Shown here: positions 48,691 through 57,708 of the stretch, piece after piece
How positions within the stretch are numbered: the first letter of the stretch is position 1
Layout of the letters: every line of letters starts with the position of its first letter
NCBI RefSeq assembly: GCF_003182475.1
Contig: NZ_QGTS01000017.1
Span: 1 to 64,000, forward strand
DNA: 64,000 nucleotides
Direction of reading: 5' to 3'
Origin: Mangrovibacter plantisponsor
Lineage (GTDB): Bacteria; Pseudomonadota; Gammaproteobacteria; Enterobacterales; Enterobacteriaceae
Notes under the pieces: generated by a model
The model's database searches: none
Told to the model about the DNA's origin: nothing
The model's input: only the letters and a program-made list of their open reading frames with translations
Position numbers and translations under genes: made by a program

Positions 48691-48804
48691 ATTTCCTCTG
48701 CATTGTCACCGCACAACGCCAGCGCGTTGCACAGGAAAAAATCGGTATAGCGAACAGATACCCTATTCGCTCAATCATCAGGTCAGTAAGTTTCCCTGCA
48801 GATA

Positions 48805-49506
48805 TCAGGGTTTGCCGAAATAAATCCGGGCCAGACCTTCTTTGGTTACTTCAATGGCATGCTCAGCACTCAATGAAATATGCTGTTCAATCAGTGCCAC
48901 GCCTTTTTCAATATCGCGCTGGCGTAATGCGGCAATAATATCGACATGCTCGTCATACGCGTTATTGCGCCTTACGGGGGTTTCTAAATCAATGCGCCGA
49001 AAGAAGCGGCTCAATGAATTGAGGCTGTCGAGCATTTCGTATAACCGGCTGTTATGAGAAATACGGGCGATTTCCATATGGAAGCGCTCATCAATTTCAG
49101 CAATTTTGGCCCAGTCCTGGTCATTTTGTGGCGGGCGATGCTGGCTTACCTCTTCCCAGATAGCCGTTGTCGCCGCAATCTCGTCGTCAGTTGCCCGCTG
49201 GCAGGCAAAGCGAAAAGTGGATTGTTCGATGACCATACGCACTTCGTACAACTCTCTGACGCCTTCAGGTGTCAGATCGCGTGAATAGAACCCTTTATTA
49301 GGGACGAAGTTCATGAAGCCATCTTTAGCCAGCCGGTTCAGCGCTTCCCTCACCGGGGTTCGCGACACCCCCAGTTGTGCAGCAAGCTCAACTTCATTCA
49401 CCCTCTCGCCCGGGCGAAAGTGGTAATCAATCGCCAGTCCTTTCACTTTCTCGTAGACTTTTTCTACGCTGTCGGCGCTACGGGATTTCTTTTTAATAGC
49501 AACCAC
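48805..49506 (-). CDS. GntR/FCD-family transcription regulator
   Basis: A 233-residue FadR-type regulator: winged helix (RPGERVNEVELAAQLGVSRTPVREALNRLAKDGFM, about 31-65) and an all-helical FCD ligand domain with metal-binding residues such as DERFHMEIA (Asp, His) near 143-151 and EHVDII near 190. The start is GTG 49506 with AGGGG six bases upstream. It lies between the hydrolase genes and the divergent ABC operon, and the 14-bp palindromes upstream are its likely operators. Confidence 0.88.
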   Translation of the reverse strand: MVAIKKKSRSADSVEKVYEKVKGLAIDYHFRPGERVNEVELAAQLGVSRTPVREALNRLAKDGFMNFVPNKGFYSRDLTPEGVRELYEVRMVIEQSTFRFACQRATDDEIAATTAIWEEVSQHRPPQNDQDWAKIAEIDERFHMEIARISHNSRLYEMLDSLNSLSRFFRRIDLETPVRRNNAYDEHVDIIAALRQRDIEKGVALIEQHISLSAEHAIEVTKEGLARIYFGKP

Positions 49507-50067
49507 ATTATCCCCTTACTTTTTCCCTTAACGTCGCCGCACACATGTGAATAAATAAACCAGCGGCACAGGTTATTTCACCGAATATTTTTATTGATAG
49601 CACAGCAAAAAAAACAACTCAACACAAAATTGAATACACTTATTCATAACCTAATAACCTTTGATTATTAAGCATTTTGCATTTTTATTTCCTTGTTAAA
49701 TCATTACCATGCACCATTTTGCAGCAAGGCTGCTCCAAAATGAATCAAAGTGTATTCACTTTTGCACACAGATATTTTACCCGGCAGTTATCTAACAATG
49801 TAAAAAACCATAAGTGCCAAAATTTATTATTTACATTATCTCCATTGTATTTATTCATTAATTTCTTCCTGAACCCATAAAAATACCATGTTGTTTATCA
49901 GGTAATGTACTTCCCTGGCACTGTCTTTGCTTAATACACAAGTGTATGCACTTATACATTCACTTTTGGTGCACTACTTTTCGCCTTCACCAGGGAAGCC
50001 TCGCAATGCTGCAGAGGCTGAAAAACACCGGCCTTAAGAGCCGGCAACAATAAACCGGAGAACCAAC
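49507..50067. promoter_or_regulatory. 561-base divergent control region with three 14-bp palindromes
   Basis: The region between the GntR gene and the ABC operon is AT-rich and holds three copies of AAGTGTATKCAMTT: 49628-49641 (on the minus strand, AAGTGTATTCAATT), 49748-49761 (AAGTGTATTCACTT) and 49940-49953 (AAGTGTATGCACTT). A further half-site, AAGTGAATG on the minus strand, is at 49957-49965. The half-site AAGTG/CACTT is a good dyad for a GntR-type dimer. No convincing gene lies here. Confidence 0.7.
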
Positions 50068-51195
50068 ATGAAAAGTCGTTTTGGGCAGAGCATGACTCTG
50101 TCAGCATTAACAGGCATGACGTTGTTAGGTTTGGCACACACAGCACTGGCTGATGTGAATATTGGCGCAGTTTTACCCTTAACCGGTACCAGTGCCAGTA
50201 TTGGTGAAGACCAGCGCCGGGGCATTGAACTGGCGGTGGAAAACATTAACGCTCATGGTGGTGTGGACGGGCAACCGCTGCACGTTATCGTTGAAGATTC
50301 TGCCGGTAGCCCGGTTACCGGCCTTAACGCTGTACGTAAACTGACTCAGGTTAACCACGTCCCTCTGGTAGTTGGCAGTTTTTCTTCCAGCGTCACCATC
50401 CCTGTTGGGCAATACCTGGTGAAAAACCACCTGCTGCATATCAATATTTCAGGCACCAGCACGGATGTGCGTAAAATTGGCGCAACCTCCTGGAGTGTTA
50501 TCGGTCTTGATTCCCTTTCAGCCCGCTTTTCCGCCGAAGATGTGCACCAACTCGGTTACAACAAAGTGGCCTTTATTGCCCCGGATGGCGCTTACGGCCA
50601 GGGTATGGCGGAGCAGTTCACTAAGGCATTTGAAAAAGCCGGTGGCAAAGTTGTCGCTAAGGTGCTCTACACCAGCGGGCAGCCTTCTTATCGTCGCGAA
50701 CTGGAGCAGATTTCCCGCGCTCACCCACAAGCCTACGTTTACACCAGCTATGGTCAGGATGCCATAGTGCTGAACCGCGAAGCCTGGGAGTTGGGGCTGA
50801 ATAAAACCCCCTGGTACGGCATGTATTTAACCATGGCGATAGATGGCTCTCCGGCACAATACACTAACGGCCAGATGGGAATGGAAGTCGCGGGCATTGA
50901 CCAGAAAGCAGCAGGCAGCAATGGGGAAAATTACGCCACGCTTTACCAGAATAAATTCCATGAAAAACCCCGCTCAGTGTATGGCAGCTATGCCTGGGAC
51001 AGCGTCATGCTGGCCGCCGCTGCAATCAACAAAGCACACAGTGCTGAACCAGCAGCAATGATTACCGCCATGAAAGCAGTAGCTCCCGGCTTTACCGGCA
51101 TCACCGGGAAACTGGATCTGGATGCGGATAACCAACGCCAGAGCCAGCCATACCTGAAAGTTAAAGCCAGCAATGGCGCACCGGTTCCCCGGTAA
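50068..51195 (+). CDS. Liv-type ABC transporter substrate-binding protein
   Basis: A 375-residue periplasmic binding protein of the branched-chain amino acid/amide receptor family. It has a signal peptide (cut after HTALA, about residue 28) followed by DVNIGAVLPLTGTSASIGEDQRRGIELAVENINAHGGVDGQPL, the standard Liv fold opening. It is far from LivJ/LivK in sequence, so ligand likely differs: an amide, urea or N-acylated amino acid. GGAG precedes ATG. First gene of a five-gene importer set plus a VOC gene. Confidence 0.92.
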   Translation: MKSRFGQSMTLSALTGMTLLGLAHTALADVNIGAVLPLTGTSASIGEDQRRGIELAVENINAHGGVDGQPLHVIVEDSAGSPVTGLNAVRKLTQVNHVPLVVGSFSSSVTIPVGQYLVKNHLLHINISGTSTDVRKIGATSWSVIGLDSLSARFSAEDVHQLGYNKVAFIAPDGAYGQGMAEQFTKAFEKAGGKVVAKVLYTSGQPSYRRELEQISRAHPQAYVYTSYGQDAIVLNREAWELGLNKTPWYGMYLTMAIDGSPAQYTNGQMGMEVAGIDQKAAGSNGENYATLYQNKFHEKPRSVYGSYAWDSVMLAAAAINKAHSAEPAAMITAMKAVAPGFTGITGKLDLDADNQRQSQPYLKVKASNGAPVPR

Positions 51196-51242
51196 CGGGC
51201 GGTTTCTTATGCCTGTCTACGCTACATCATTGGGGAGAAATC

Positions 51243-52136
51243 ATGCTGCAGTTTTTGATTGATACATTGATTCGCACGGCGGATTTATCACTGGTCGCGC
51301 TGGGATTAAGCCTGGTGTATGGGCTGGTGCGGTTTGCCAACATCGCCCATATGCAATACGCCATGGTTGGCGCATTTATTACAGCGGCCGGGCTTCACCT
51401 GGGTATGCCGTTATCACTGGCTATCGTCTTTTCTGCGGTTGTTTGCGGCATGCTCTCCATGGTGTTGCATCACTGGGTATTTCAGCCGTTGTTAAAAAGC
51501 GGTACGGCTAACGCCATGATTGGTTCGCTGGCCGTGTCAATGGTGCTGATTGCGCTGGTACTTGGGGTTGAAGGATCGGCCCCGATCAACTACGCCCTGC
51601 CGATTGGCGAGCTGTGGCAAATTGGCGATACCCGCGTCGCCTCAGATGAACTCTGGAGCCTGGGGGTCACTGGTGTACTGGTTGCCGTATTCAGTGTGCT
51701 GATGTTCAAAACACCACAAGGCCGTGCGATACGCGCTCTGGCAAGCAACCGCGACCTGGCGGCAGCGTCAGGATTAAACGCCAGCGCCATTATCCACAGT
51801 GTTAACCTGCTGGCAGGTATGCTGGCGGCCGTGGGTGGAAGCATGCTGGCAATGAATGCCAGTGCCTGGGTCAACCAGGGGAATGACCTGATGCTGCCCG
51901 TGCTGGCTGCTGCCATTCTGGGCGGGCTGGGCAACCCCATGGGCGCCATTTTCGGCGCATTGCTTATTGCCAGTACCGAAACCCTTGTGACCAACATTGA
52001 CTGGAGCTGGCTGTTCGGCGGGGAATTACTGTTTATACCGGTTACCTGGGTCAATGCCTCATCGTTTGTCATTCTGTTACTGGCGCTGTTAGTACGCCCT
52101 TACGGCCTGTTTAATCGCGAGGTACGCCGTGTCTGA
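51243..52136 (+). CDS. LivH-type ABC transporter permease
   Basis: A 297-residue permease with about eight hydrophobic helices. The LivH landmark GLVRFANIAHMQYAMVGAF (about 28-46) and the ATPase-contact loop RAIRALASNRDLAAASGLNASAIIH are present. It overlaps the next permease by eight bases. Confidence 0.92.
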   Translation: MLQFLIDTLIRTADLSLVALGLSLVYGLVRFANIAHMQYAMVGAFITAAGLHLGMPLSLAIVFSAVVCGMLSMVLHHWVFQPLLKSGTANAMIGSLAVSMVLIALVLGVEGSAPINYALPIGELWQIGDTRVASDELWSLGVTGVLVAVFSVLMFKTPQGRAIRALASNRDLAAASGLNASAIIHSVNLLAGMLAAVGGSMLAMNASAWVNQGNDLMLPVLAAAILGGLGNPMGAIFGALLIASTETLVTNIDWSWLFGGELLFIPVTWVNASSFVILLLALLVRPYGLFNREVRRV

Positions 52137-53016
52137 GTTTTTACTGCATATTTTTTGCCTGGCTGGCATCTATGCCATTGTCGCACTTGCTCTGAATTTA
52201 CAGGCGGGGTATGCCGGGTTGCTCAACTTTGGCCATATCGTGTTCGTGGGCACTGGTGCGTATGCCATTGGTTTAGGCAGCCAGTTTGGTTTGCCATTGT
52301 GGGTAGTAATGCCCGCCGGAATACTGTGCGCCATGGTTATCAGCATCATGATGACGCTGTTGGGACGCCAGTTAACCGCAGATTACTGGGGAATAGCCAC
52401 ACTGGCACTGGCGGAGATTATCCGCATCGCAATCGTCAATGAAGATAGCGTGACTGGCGGAGCACAAGGTATCGGCGGGCTGGTCGCTCCCTGGTCAACC
52501 GGTAACAGTGTGGTGGATACCCGCATCTTCGCAGTCATTATTCTGGTGGCCGTTATCCTCGCCACACTGGCCTGCCTGCGCACCGGTTCCAGCCGCTTTG
52601 GCCGCGCGCTACGCTTGATGCGCGAACAGCCTCAGTTAGCCATGTGCATGGGGTATTCGCTGCCCTGGCTAAAATGCCGGGCATTGATGAGCAGTGCAGT
52701 TATGTGCTGCCTCGCCGGTATGTTGCTGGCCTGGTACACCGATTATGTCAGCCCGGATTACCTGCTCTCTTCAGAGACCTTTCTTATCTGGAGCATGGTG
52801 ATGATTGGTGGCATCGGGAATGTCCGTGGTGTCCTGTTGGGGGTCTTGTTAGTGGAAGGCCTGTATAACTTCATTCCCTTCGCTAAAGATTATTTCCACA
52901 TTAGCTCTGATCTGACAGGTGCACTGCGCCTGGGTCTGGTAGGGCTTGCGTTGCTACTGTGCCTGCTGACCAGACCTGCCGGTCTGCTCCCTGAAAAATT
53001 AAGGATTCTGTCATGA
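52129..53016 (+). CDS. LivM-type ABC transporter permease
   Basis: A 295-residue permease with the LivM core LALNLQAGYAGLLNFGHIVFVGTGAYAIG near residues 20-48 and ADYWGIATLALAEIIRIAI after it. It lacks the N-terminal extension seen in LivM. Four-base overlap with the following ATPase. Confidence 0.92.
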   Translation: MSEFLLHIFCLAGIYAIVALALNLQAGYAGLLNFGHIVFVGTGAYAIGLGSQFGLPLWVVMPAGILCAMVISIMMTLLGRQLTADYWGIATLALAEIIRIAIVNEDSVTGGAQGIGGLVAPWSTGNSVVDTRIFAVIILVAVILATLACLRTGSSRFGRALRLMREQPQLAMCMGYSLPWLKCRALMSSAVMCCLAGMLLAWYTDYVSPDYLLSSETFLIWSMVMIGGIGNVRGVLLGVLLVEGLYNFIPFAKDYFHISSDLTGALRLGLVGLALLLCLLTRPAGLLPEKLRILS

Positions 53017-53792
53017 CGCATTTACTCGAAGTGTCTGGCGTCAGCAAAGCTTTTGGTGGCAACCAGGTACTGTCTTCCGTCTCATTTAATGTGGCTAAAG
53101 GTGAGATCCTCGGCCTGCTGGGGCCAAATGGCTCCGGGAAAAGTACCCTGCTTAACACAATTTCCGGGTTCACCCGGCCAGATGGCGGAAGCATAACGTT
53201 CAACGGGCACCCTATTGCCCGCATGGCAAGCCACCGCATTATTCAGGCGGGGATTGCCCGGACATTCCAGTTGCCCGTCATGCCGGAAAAGATGAGTGTC
53301 ATGGAAGTGGTGATGGCGGCGGGAACCCGCCAGCACGGGCTGATCAACGGGTTGCTGGGCCTGGCTTCCGGGCGCAAGGCTGAACAGGAAGACAAAGCCC
53401 GCGCCAGTGAATTGCTCGAAACCTTGCTGCTGACCAAAGTCAGAGATCTTCCCGCCGCCGCGCTGTCGGGTGGGCAAAAAAAACTGCTGGGTATTGCCTG
53501 CGCGCTGATGGGAAACCCGGCGTTGCTGATGCTCGACGAACCGATGGCAGGTGTGCATCCGCAGTTGCGCCAGGAACTGGTGGAAACCCTGGTTCGCCTG
53601 AGCCAGCAAGGGATTTCCTTACTGGTCATTGAACACGATATGCACTTTATCAACACCCTGTGCCAGCGCTGTATTGTGCTGGACAGAGGGCAGATTGTCG
53701 CCAGTTGTCGCCCGGACGAACTGGCAGAAAACCAGCAAGTGCTGGATGCGTACCTTGGGCGCAGCACAGCGACACTGCAGGAGGCCGTATGA
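53013..53792 (+). CDS. LivG-type ABC transporter ATPase
   Basis: A 259-residue ATPase with Walker A GPNGSGKS (37-44), the signature LSGGQKKLLGIACALM and Walker B ALLMLDEPMAGVHP, and the LivG-type insert near residues 95-130. ATGA overlap with the next gene. Confidence 0.93.
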   Translation: MTHLLEVSGVSKAFGGNQVLSSVSFNVAKGEILGLLGPNGSGKSTLLNTISGFTRPDGGSITFNGHPIARMASHRIIQAGIARTFQLPVMPEKMSVMEVVMAAGTRQHGLINGLLGLASGRKAEQEDKARASELLETLLLTKVRDLPAAALSGGQKKLLGIACALMGNPALLMLDEPMAGVHPQLRQELVETLVRLSQQGISLLVIEHDMHFINTLCQRCIVLDRGQIVASCRPDELAENQQVLDAYLGRSTATLQEAV

Positions 53793-54508
53793 TAACGCTG
53801 GAAAACGTGGTTGCGGGTTACACACCCGGTATCGATATTCTCCACGGCATTTCATTACACGTTGCGCAGGCAGAAATTGTCACGCTGCTCGGGCCGAATG
53901 GTTGCGGCAAGTCTACATTACTGAAATCGATTGCCGGTTTCGTCTCCCCCCGCGAAGGGCGGGTCGATATTGAAGGGCGTGAAACGGCGAAAATTCCGGT
54001 ACACCGCAAAATTCGCGAATGTTCTCTGGGGTTTGTTCCGCAACTGGATAACGTCTTCAACAACCTGACTGTTGCAGAGAACCTGCAAACAGGTGGGCAA
54101 TTTTTACCGCCGGGGCAGCGCCGGCAACGCATGGCACAACTGGCAGAACATTACCCGGTGTTGCACAAGAAATGGCACTCCCCGGCATCTGCGCTTTCTG
54201 GTGGGGAACGGCAAATTCTTGCACTGGCCCGGGCACTAATGCCATCGCCTTCCGTGCTGCTGCTTGATGAGCCCTCTGCCGGGCTGTCACCGAAAATGCT
54301 TACCGAAGTGTTCAGCGCCATTCAAACCATTCGCCGTCAGGAGAAAGTCACTATTCTGATGGTGGAACAAAATGCCATGGAAGCGCTGCATATCTCTGAC
54401 CGGGCGTATGTGCTGGCGTTGGGAAAAGTGGCAATGCAGGGTAAAGCCCGGGATCTGCTTAACGACCCGCAGATGCGGGAACTGTACTTTGGCGGCCGTG
54501 CTGCCTGA
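53789..54508 (+). CDS. LivF-type ABC transporter ATPase
   Basis: A 239-residue ATPase: Walker A GPNGCGKS (35-42), signature LSGGERQILALARALM, Walker B VLLLDEPSAGLSP. ATG 53789 overlaps the previous stop by four bases and follows GGAGG; a longer frame from 53660 runs inside the preceding gene and is rejected. Completes the binding protein, two permeases and two ATPases. Confidence 0.93.
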   Translation: MITLENVVAGYTPGIDILHGISLHVAQAEIVTLLGPNGCGKSTLLKSIAGFVSPREGRVDIEGRETAKIPVHRKIRECSLGFVPQLDNVFNNLTVAENLQTGGQFLPPGQRRQRMAQLAEHYPVLHKKWHSPASALSGGERQILALARALMPSPSVLLLDEPSAGLSPKMLTEVFSAIQTIRRQEKVTILMVEQNAMEALHISDRAYVLALGKVAMQGKARDLLNDPQMRELYFGGRAA

Positions 54509-54541
54509 CAGGAAAAGTAACAAAAACAGAAGGAATACATC

Positions 54542-55378
54542 ATGCCGATTACCCCGGTTATCGACCACGCAGTAATCAATGTCGATGACGAACTGAATCA
54601 GGCACAACACGTGTTTCAACGGATGGGCTTCCAGCTCAGTGAGCGGGGCCATCACTCTATGGGCTCCAGCAACCACCTGGCGATATTCAGAGATAACTAC
54701 CTGGAGCTGCTGGGTTATGAAGCTGACAGGCAAACTGCGTCACGCGGTTTGTGGCAAGTTGCTCCGGGTCTTGCTGGCCTTGTCTGGAAAACGGCAGATG
54801 CCAGTGCAGTATGGCAACATTTACAACAATGCGGGCTGGAGGGAGAGCCTCCTACAGCATTTTCCCGGCCGGTTACCCTGCCCGACGGCAGTACCACCGA
54901 AGCGCGCTTTTGTATCACCCGGATTCGTGGCAGCGCACTGGATTATGGCTTCAGTTTTTTCTGTGAACAGCAAACACCTGAAGCCGTGTGGCAACCCGCC
55001 TGGCAGGTTCACCCAAACACGGTGCAGGCACTGACAGCGTTTGTGATTGCCTCACCTCAGCCAGTACAAACGTTGGCGTTATACCGCCAGTTGTTTAACT
55101 GTGTGCCACGTATGGATGCGCAGGGCGGCTATGTTCTTGATTCGGGTACCTGCCGCCTGCGGGTTATCAGCCATGACCAGGCTGGCCTGGAATTTGCGCT
55201 GCCGCCAGCCGGGCAAAATGCCCCCGCTAAAATGGTGGCGCTGTGTTTCCAGGTTGCCTCATTGAACCAACTCAGGCAGAGCCTTACCCAGGGCGATATA
55301 CAGTGGCGGGAGCAGGATAACGCACTACTGGTTACACAACAGCAGGCACAGTGGCTGGCGATGCGTTTCCATCTCTAA
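54542..55378 (+). CDS. VOC-family (glyoxalase-like) protein
   Basis: A 278-residue protein with two vicinal-oxygen-chelate modules, resembling the Glyoxalase_3-type domain. The opening PVIDHAVINVDD places a metal-ligand His at residue 9, and DNYLELLGYE supplies a likely Glu ligand; a second module begins near residue 155. The reaction cannot be told from sequence; VOC proteins include isomerases, dioxygenases and resistance proteins. AAGGA lies eight bases before the ATG, 33 bases after the ABC operon, so co-transcribed. Confidence 0.82.
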   Translation: MPITPVIDHAVINVDDELNQAQHVFQRMGFQLSERGHHSMGSSNHLAIFRDNYLELLGYEADRQTASRGLWQVAPGLAGLVWKTADASAVWQHLQQCGLEGEPPTAFSRPVTLPDGSTTEARFCITRIRGSALDYGFSFFCEQQTPEAVWQPAWQVHPNTVQALTAFVIASPQPVQTLALYRQLFNCVPRMDAQGGYVLDSGTCRLRVISHDQAGLEFALPPAGQNAPAKMVALCFQVASLNQLRQSLTQGDIQWREQDNALLVTQQQAQWLAMRFHL

Positions 55379-55908
55379 ATCATAGTGGCTTCACTGGGCG
55401 GTAGTGTTGCACCGTCGCCCAGTGTGCGCTGCATTAATACGGTATCCACCCAGCGCCCATGCTTAAACCCTACAGATTGCAGCGTCCCAACCAGGTTAAA
55501 CCCCAGGCTCTGGTGCAGGCGCAAAGATGCCTGATTTTCGCTATTACCAATCACCGCCAGTAACTGCCGGTAACCTGCCTGCTCTACCAGGCTAATGGCA
55601 TGAGATAACAACGCCCGGCCAAGCCCCTGCCCACCATGTTGGTGATGAATATAAACAGAATCTTCCAGGGTAAAACGGTAAGCATGGCGCGGGCGATATG
55701 GCGCCAGGTAGCAATAACCCAGCACTTGCTCACCTTCCAGTGCCACCAGCCAGGGTGTACCGTGAGACTGCACTTTTGCCAGCCTGCCCACCATTTCAGT
55801 AACATCCGGCGGCGTTGTTTCAAATGAAGCGATGCCATGCTCAACATGCCAGGCGTAAATCGCACAAATTTGCGCGACATGTTGCTGTTGTGCGGGAATT
55901 ATTTTCAT
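55375..55908 (-). CDS. PAT/MnaT-type GNAT acetyltransferase
   Basis: A 177-residue GNAT of the phosphinothricin/methionine-sulfone acetyltransferase type (YncA/MnaT group). It shows YAWHVEHGIASFETTPPD, GYCYLAPYRPRHAYRFTLEDSVYI and the LGFNLVGTLQSVGFKHGRWVDTVLMQRTL end, all typical of that family. It should acetylate the amino group of methionine analogues. Its stop overlaps the VOC stop by four bases on the other strand, leaving no room for terminators. Confidence 0.9.
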   Translation of the reverse strand: MKIIPAQQQHVAQICAIYAWHVEHGIASFETTPPDVTEMVGRLAKVQSHGTPWLVALEGEQVLGYCYLAPYRPRHAYRFTLEDSVYIHHQHGGQGLGRALLSHAISLVEQAGYRQLLAVIGNSENQASLRLHQSLGFNLVGTLQSVGFKHGRWVDTVLMQRTLGDGATLPPSEATMI

Positions 55909-56004
55909 GTTTTGCTCACAGGAATTATGCAGGCCTTCAGAGTGCCATGTTTAGGGTATTCCAGACAGCCTGTATTGCTTATGCACGCTATAAGGAAGCC
56001 TTTG

Positions 56005-56907
56005 ATGACCGCTCTTAATCTGGATCATCTGCATACGTTTTGCCTGGTGGCCCGCTACGGCAGTTTTTCCTCAGCCGCCAACCTGTTGGGGTTGTCTCAG
56101 CCCGCGGTAAGCCAGCAAATTCGCCAACTGGAGCAATGGTTTGCCACGCGCCTGCTTGAACGTACAGCCAGAGGTATGAAACCCACGCCTGCGGGCCAGG
56201 TTCTACTGGAGTTATCACCACAACTGGAACATATCGTTGCTGATATTCAGGCTCAGGTTGCCAATTGTAGTGGTATTGCCCGTGGCATTGTCTCTCTGGG
56301 AATGGGGGCTACCGCCTGTATTCACCTGATGCCGCCAGTGCTGCAGGCACTTCGCCAGTCTCACCCTCAACTCACCGTCAGTATCCGCACCGGTAATACG
56401 CAGGAGATTATCCGCGCCGTAGAAGAAAACCGGCTGGATGCCGGGTTAGTGACGCTCCCTGCCGACAGCCGCAACATAGCGCTGACCCCTCTATGTGACG
56501 ATGAATTCTTCGCTATTGGCCCGTATGAAGAGGCTCGGGACAAGGTACTTTCCCCGCTAACGCCCGAAACACTGAGCCAACACCCACTGATTATCTTCGA
56601 GCCAGGCAGCAGTACCCGCAAATGCATTGATGGCTGGTTCTCCGAAGCAGGCTTCGGGTTACAGCCTGTGATGGAATTAGGCAGTATCGAGGCCATAAAA
56701 AGCCTGGTGCGCGCTGGTATGGGTTACAGTATTGTTCCCGCGATGGCCATCACTCAGCCAGAACCCGGCATCACCAGCCAGCCGTTAACGCCCCGGCTTT
56801 CGCGCACGCTGGCACTGGCCTTACGCCAGGATAAGCCCCTGAACCACGGTATGAATGCACTGCTCAGCGCACTAAAAAACGCTGTCCTGCCGGTTAACCC
56901 GGTGTGA
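56005..56907 (+). CDS. LysR-family transcription regulator
   Basis: A 300-residue LysR protein: winged helix LHTFCLVARYGSFSSAANLLGLSQPAVSQQIRQLEQWFATRLLERTARGM (about 9-58) and an effector domain opening RGIVSLGMGA. AAGGA is eight bases before ATG 56005; a longer frame upstream runs antisense through the divergent acetyltransferase. Divergent from the PAT-type gene by 96 bases and upstream of two GNAT genes, so it may control either side. Confidence 0.88.
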   Translation: MTALNLDHLHTFCLVARYGSFSSAANLLGLSQPAVSQQIRQLEQWFATRLLERTARGMKPTPAGQVLLELSPQLEHIVADIQAQVANCSGIARGIVSLGMGATACIHLMPPVLQALRQSHPQLTVSIRTGNTQEIIRAVEENRLDAGLVTLPADSRNIALTPLCDDEFFAIGPYEEARDKVLSPLTPETLSQHPLIIFEPGSSTRKCIDGWFSEAGFGLQPVMELGSIEAIKSLVRAGMGYSIVPAMAITQPEPGITSQPLTPRLSRTLALALRQDKPLNHGMNALLSALKNAVLPVNPV

Positions 56908-56970
56908 CGCTTCACAACCGGGCATTACCACGTTAGGTTATGCTTAACGTTCCCCTGACTGAAGCTGAAT

Positions 56971-57708
56971 ATGACTGTGCTGCTTAATGAATTTAATCAA
57001 CCTGTTGGCGCACCACTCACTGGCTGGCAAGGCTGCCCGTTACCGCAACACTGTAATCTGCAGGGCCACTACTGCCACCTGGTCCCGCTGAATGCAGCGA
57101 GCCACAGTGAGCAACTCTATGCTGCATGGCTTCAGGCAGAAGATGACCGGGGCTGGACCTGGCTACCCGCCGGGCCATTCCCAGACTTCGCCTCATTTAA
57201 CCAATTTATTATTCAGGCTGCCGAAAGCCGGGATCCTCTGCACTATGCGGTAATTGACAACGCAAGTGGTGAAGCAACGGGAAGCCTGGCGTTAATGCGC
57301 CAGGACCCGAAAAACGGCGTTATCGAAGTGGGTTCCGTTATTTTTTCACCCCGCCTGCAGCACACCACCGCCGCAACAGAAGCCCACGCGCTACTGATGC
57401 AGTACGTGTTTAATACGCTGGGTTACCGGCGCTATGAATGGAAGTGTGATTCCCTGAATGCACCTTCCCGCCGGGCAGCGGAACGGCTGGGTTTCACGTT
57501 TGAAGGTATTTTCCGCCAGGCCATTGTCTATAAAGGGCGCAACCGGGATACCGCCTGGTTTTCGCTGCTTGATAGCGAGTGGCCGCAAGTTCATGATGCC
57601 CTGAGCGCCTGGTTATCACCGGGTAATTTTGATGAACACGGGAAGCAACGCCAGGCACTGAGCGCACTGCGTGCCTGCCAGCAAAAACCGCAGGAGCAGC
57701 AAGCATGA
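56971..57708 (+). CDS. RimJ/RimL-like GNAT acetyltransferase
   Basis: A 245-residue protein with an N-terminal extension (FNQPVGAPLTGW, about 7-18) and a GNAT core ending FNTLGYRRYEWKCDSLNAPSRRAAERLGFTFEGIFRQA, the usual RimJ/L-like signature. The C-terminal YKGRNRDTAWFSLLDSEWP is also standard for this group in proteobacteria. Substrate unknown. Overlaps the following GNAT gene by four bases (ATGA), so the two are co-translated. Confidence 0.87.
   Translation: MTVLLNEFNQPVGAPLTGWQGCPLPQHCNLQGHYCHLVPLNAASHSEQLYAAWLQAEDDRGWTWLPAGPFPDFASFNQFIIQAAESRDPLHYAVIDNASGEATGSLALMRQDPKNGVIEVGSVIFSPRLQHTTAATEAHALLMQYVFNTLGYRRYEWKCDSLNAPSRRAAERLGFTFEGIFRQAIVYKGRNRDTAWFSLLDSEWPQVHDALSAWLSPGNFDEHGKQRQALSALRACQQKPQEQQA

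Noticed and set aside
49677-49880. 67-codon frame in the GntR/ABC intergenic region
   Set aside because: AT-rich, spans one of the operator-like palindromes and has no ribosome site.
53660-53788. Upstream extension of the second ABC ATPase
   Set aside because: It overlaps the previous ATPase and lacks homology; the ATGA overlap at 53789 with a GGAGG site is the standard start.
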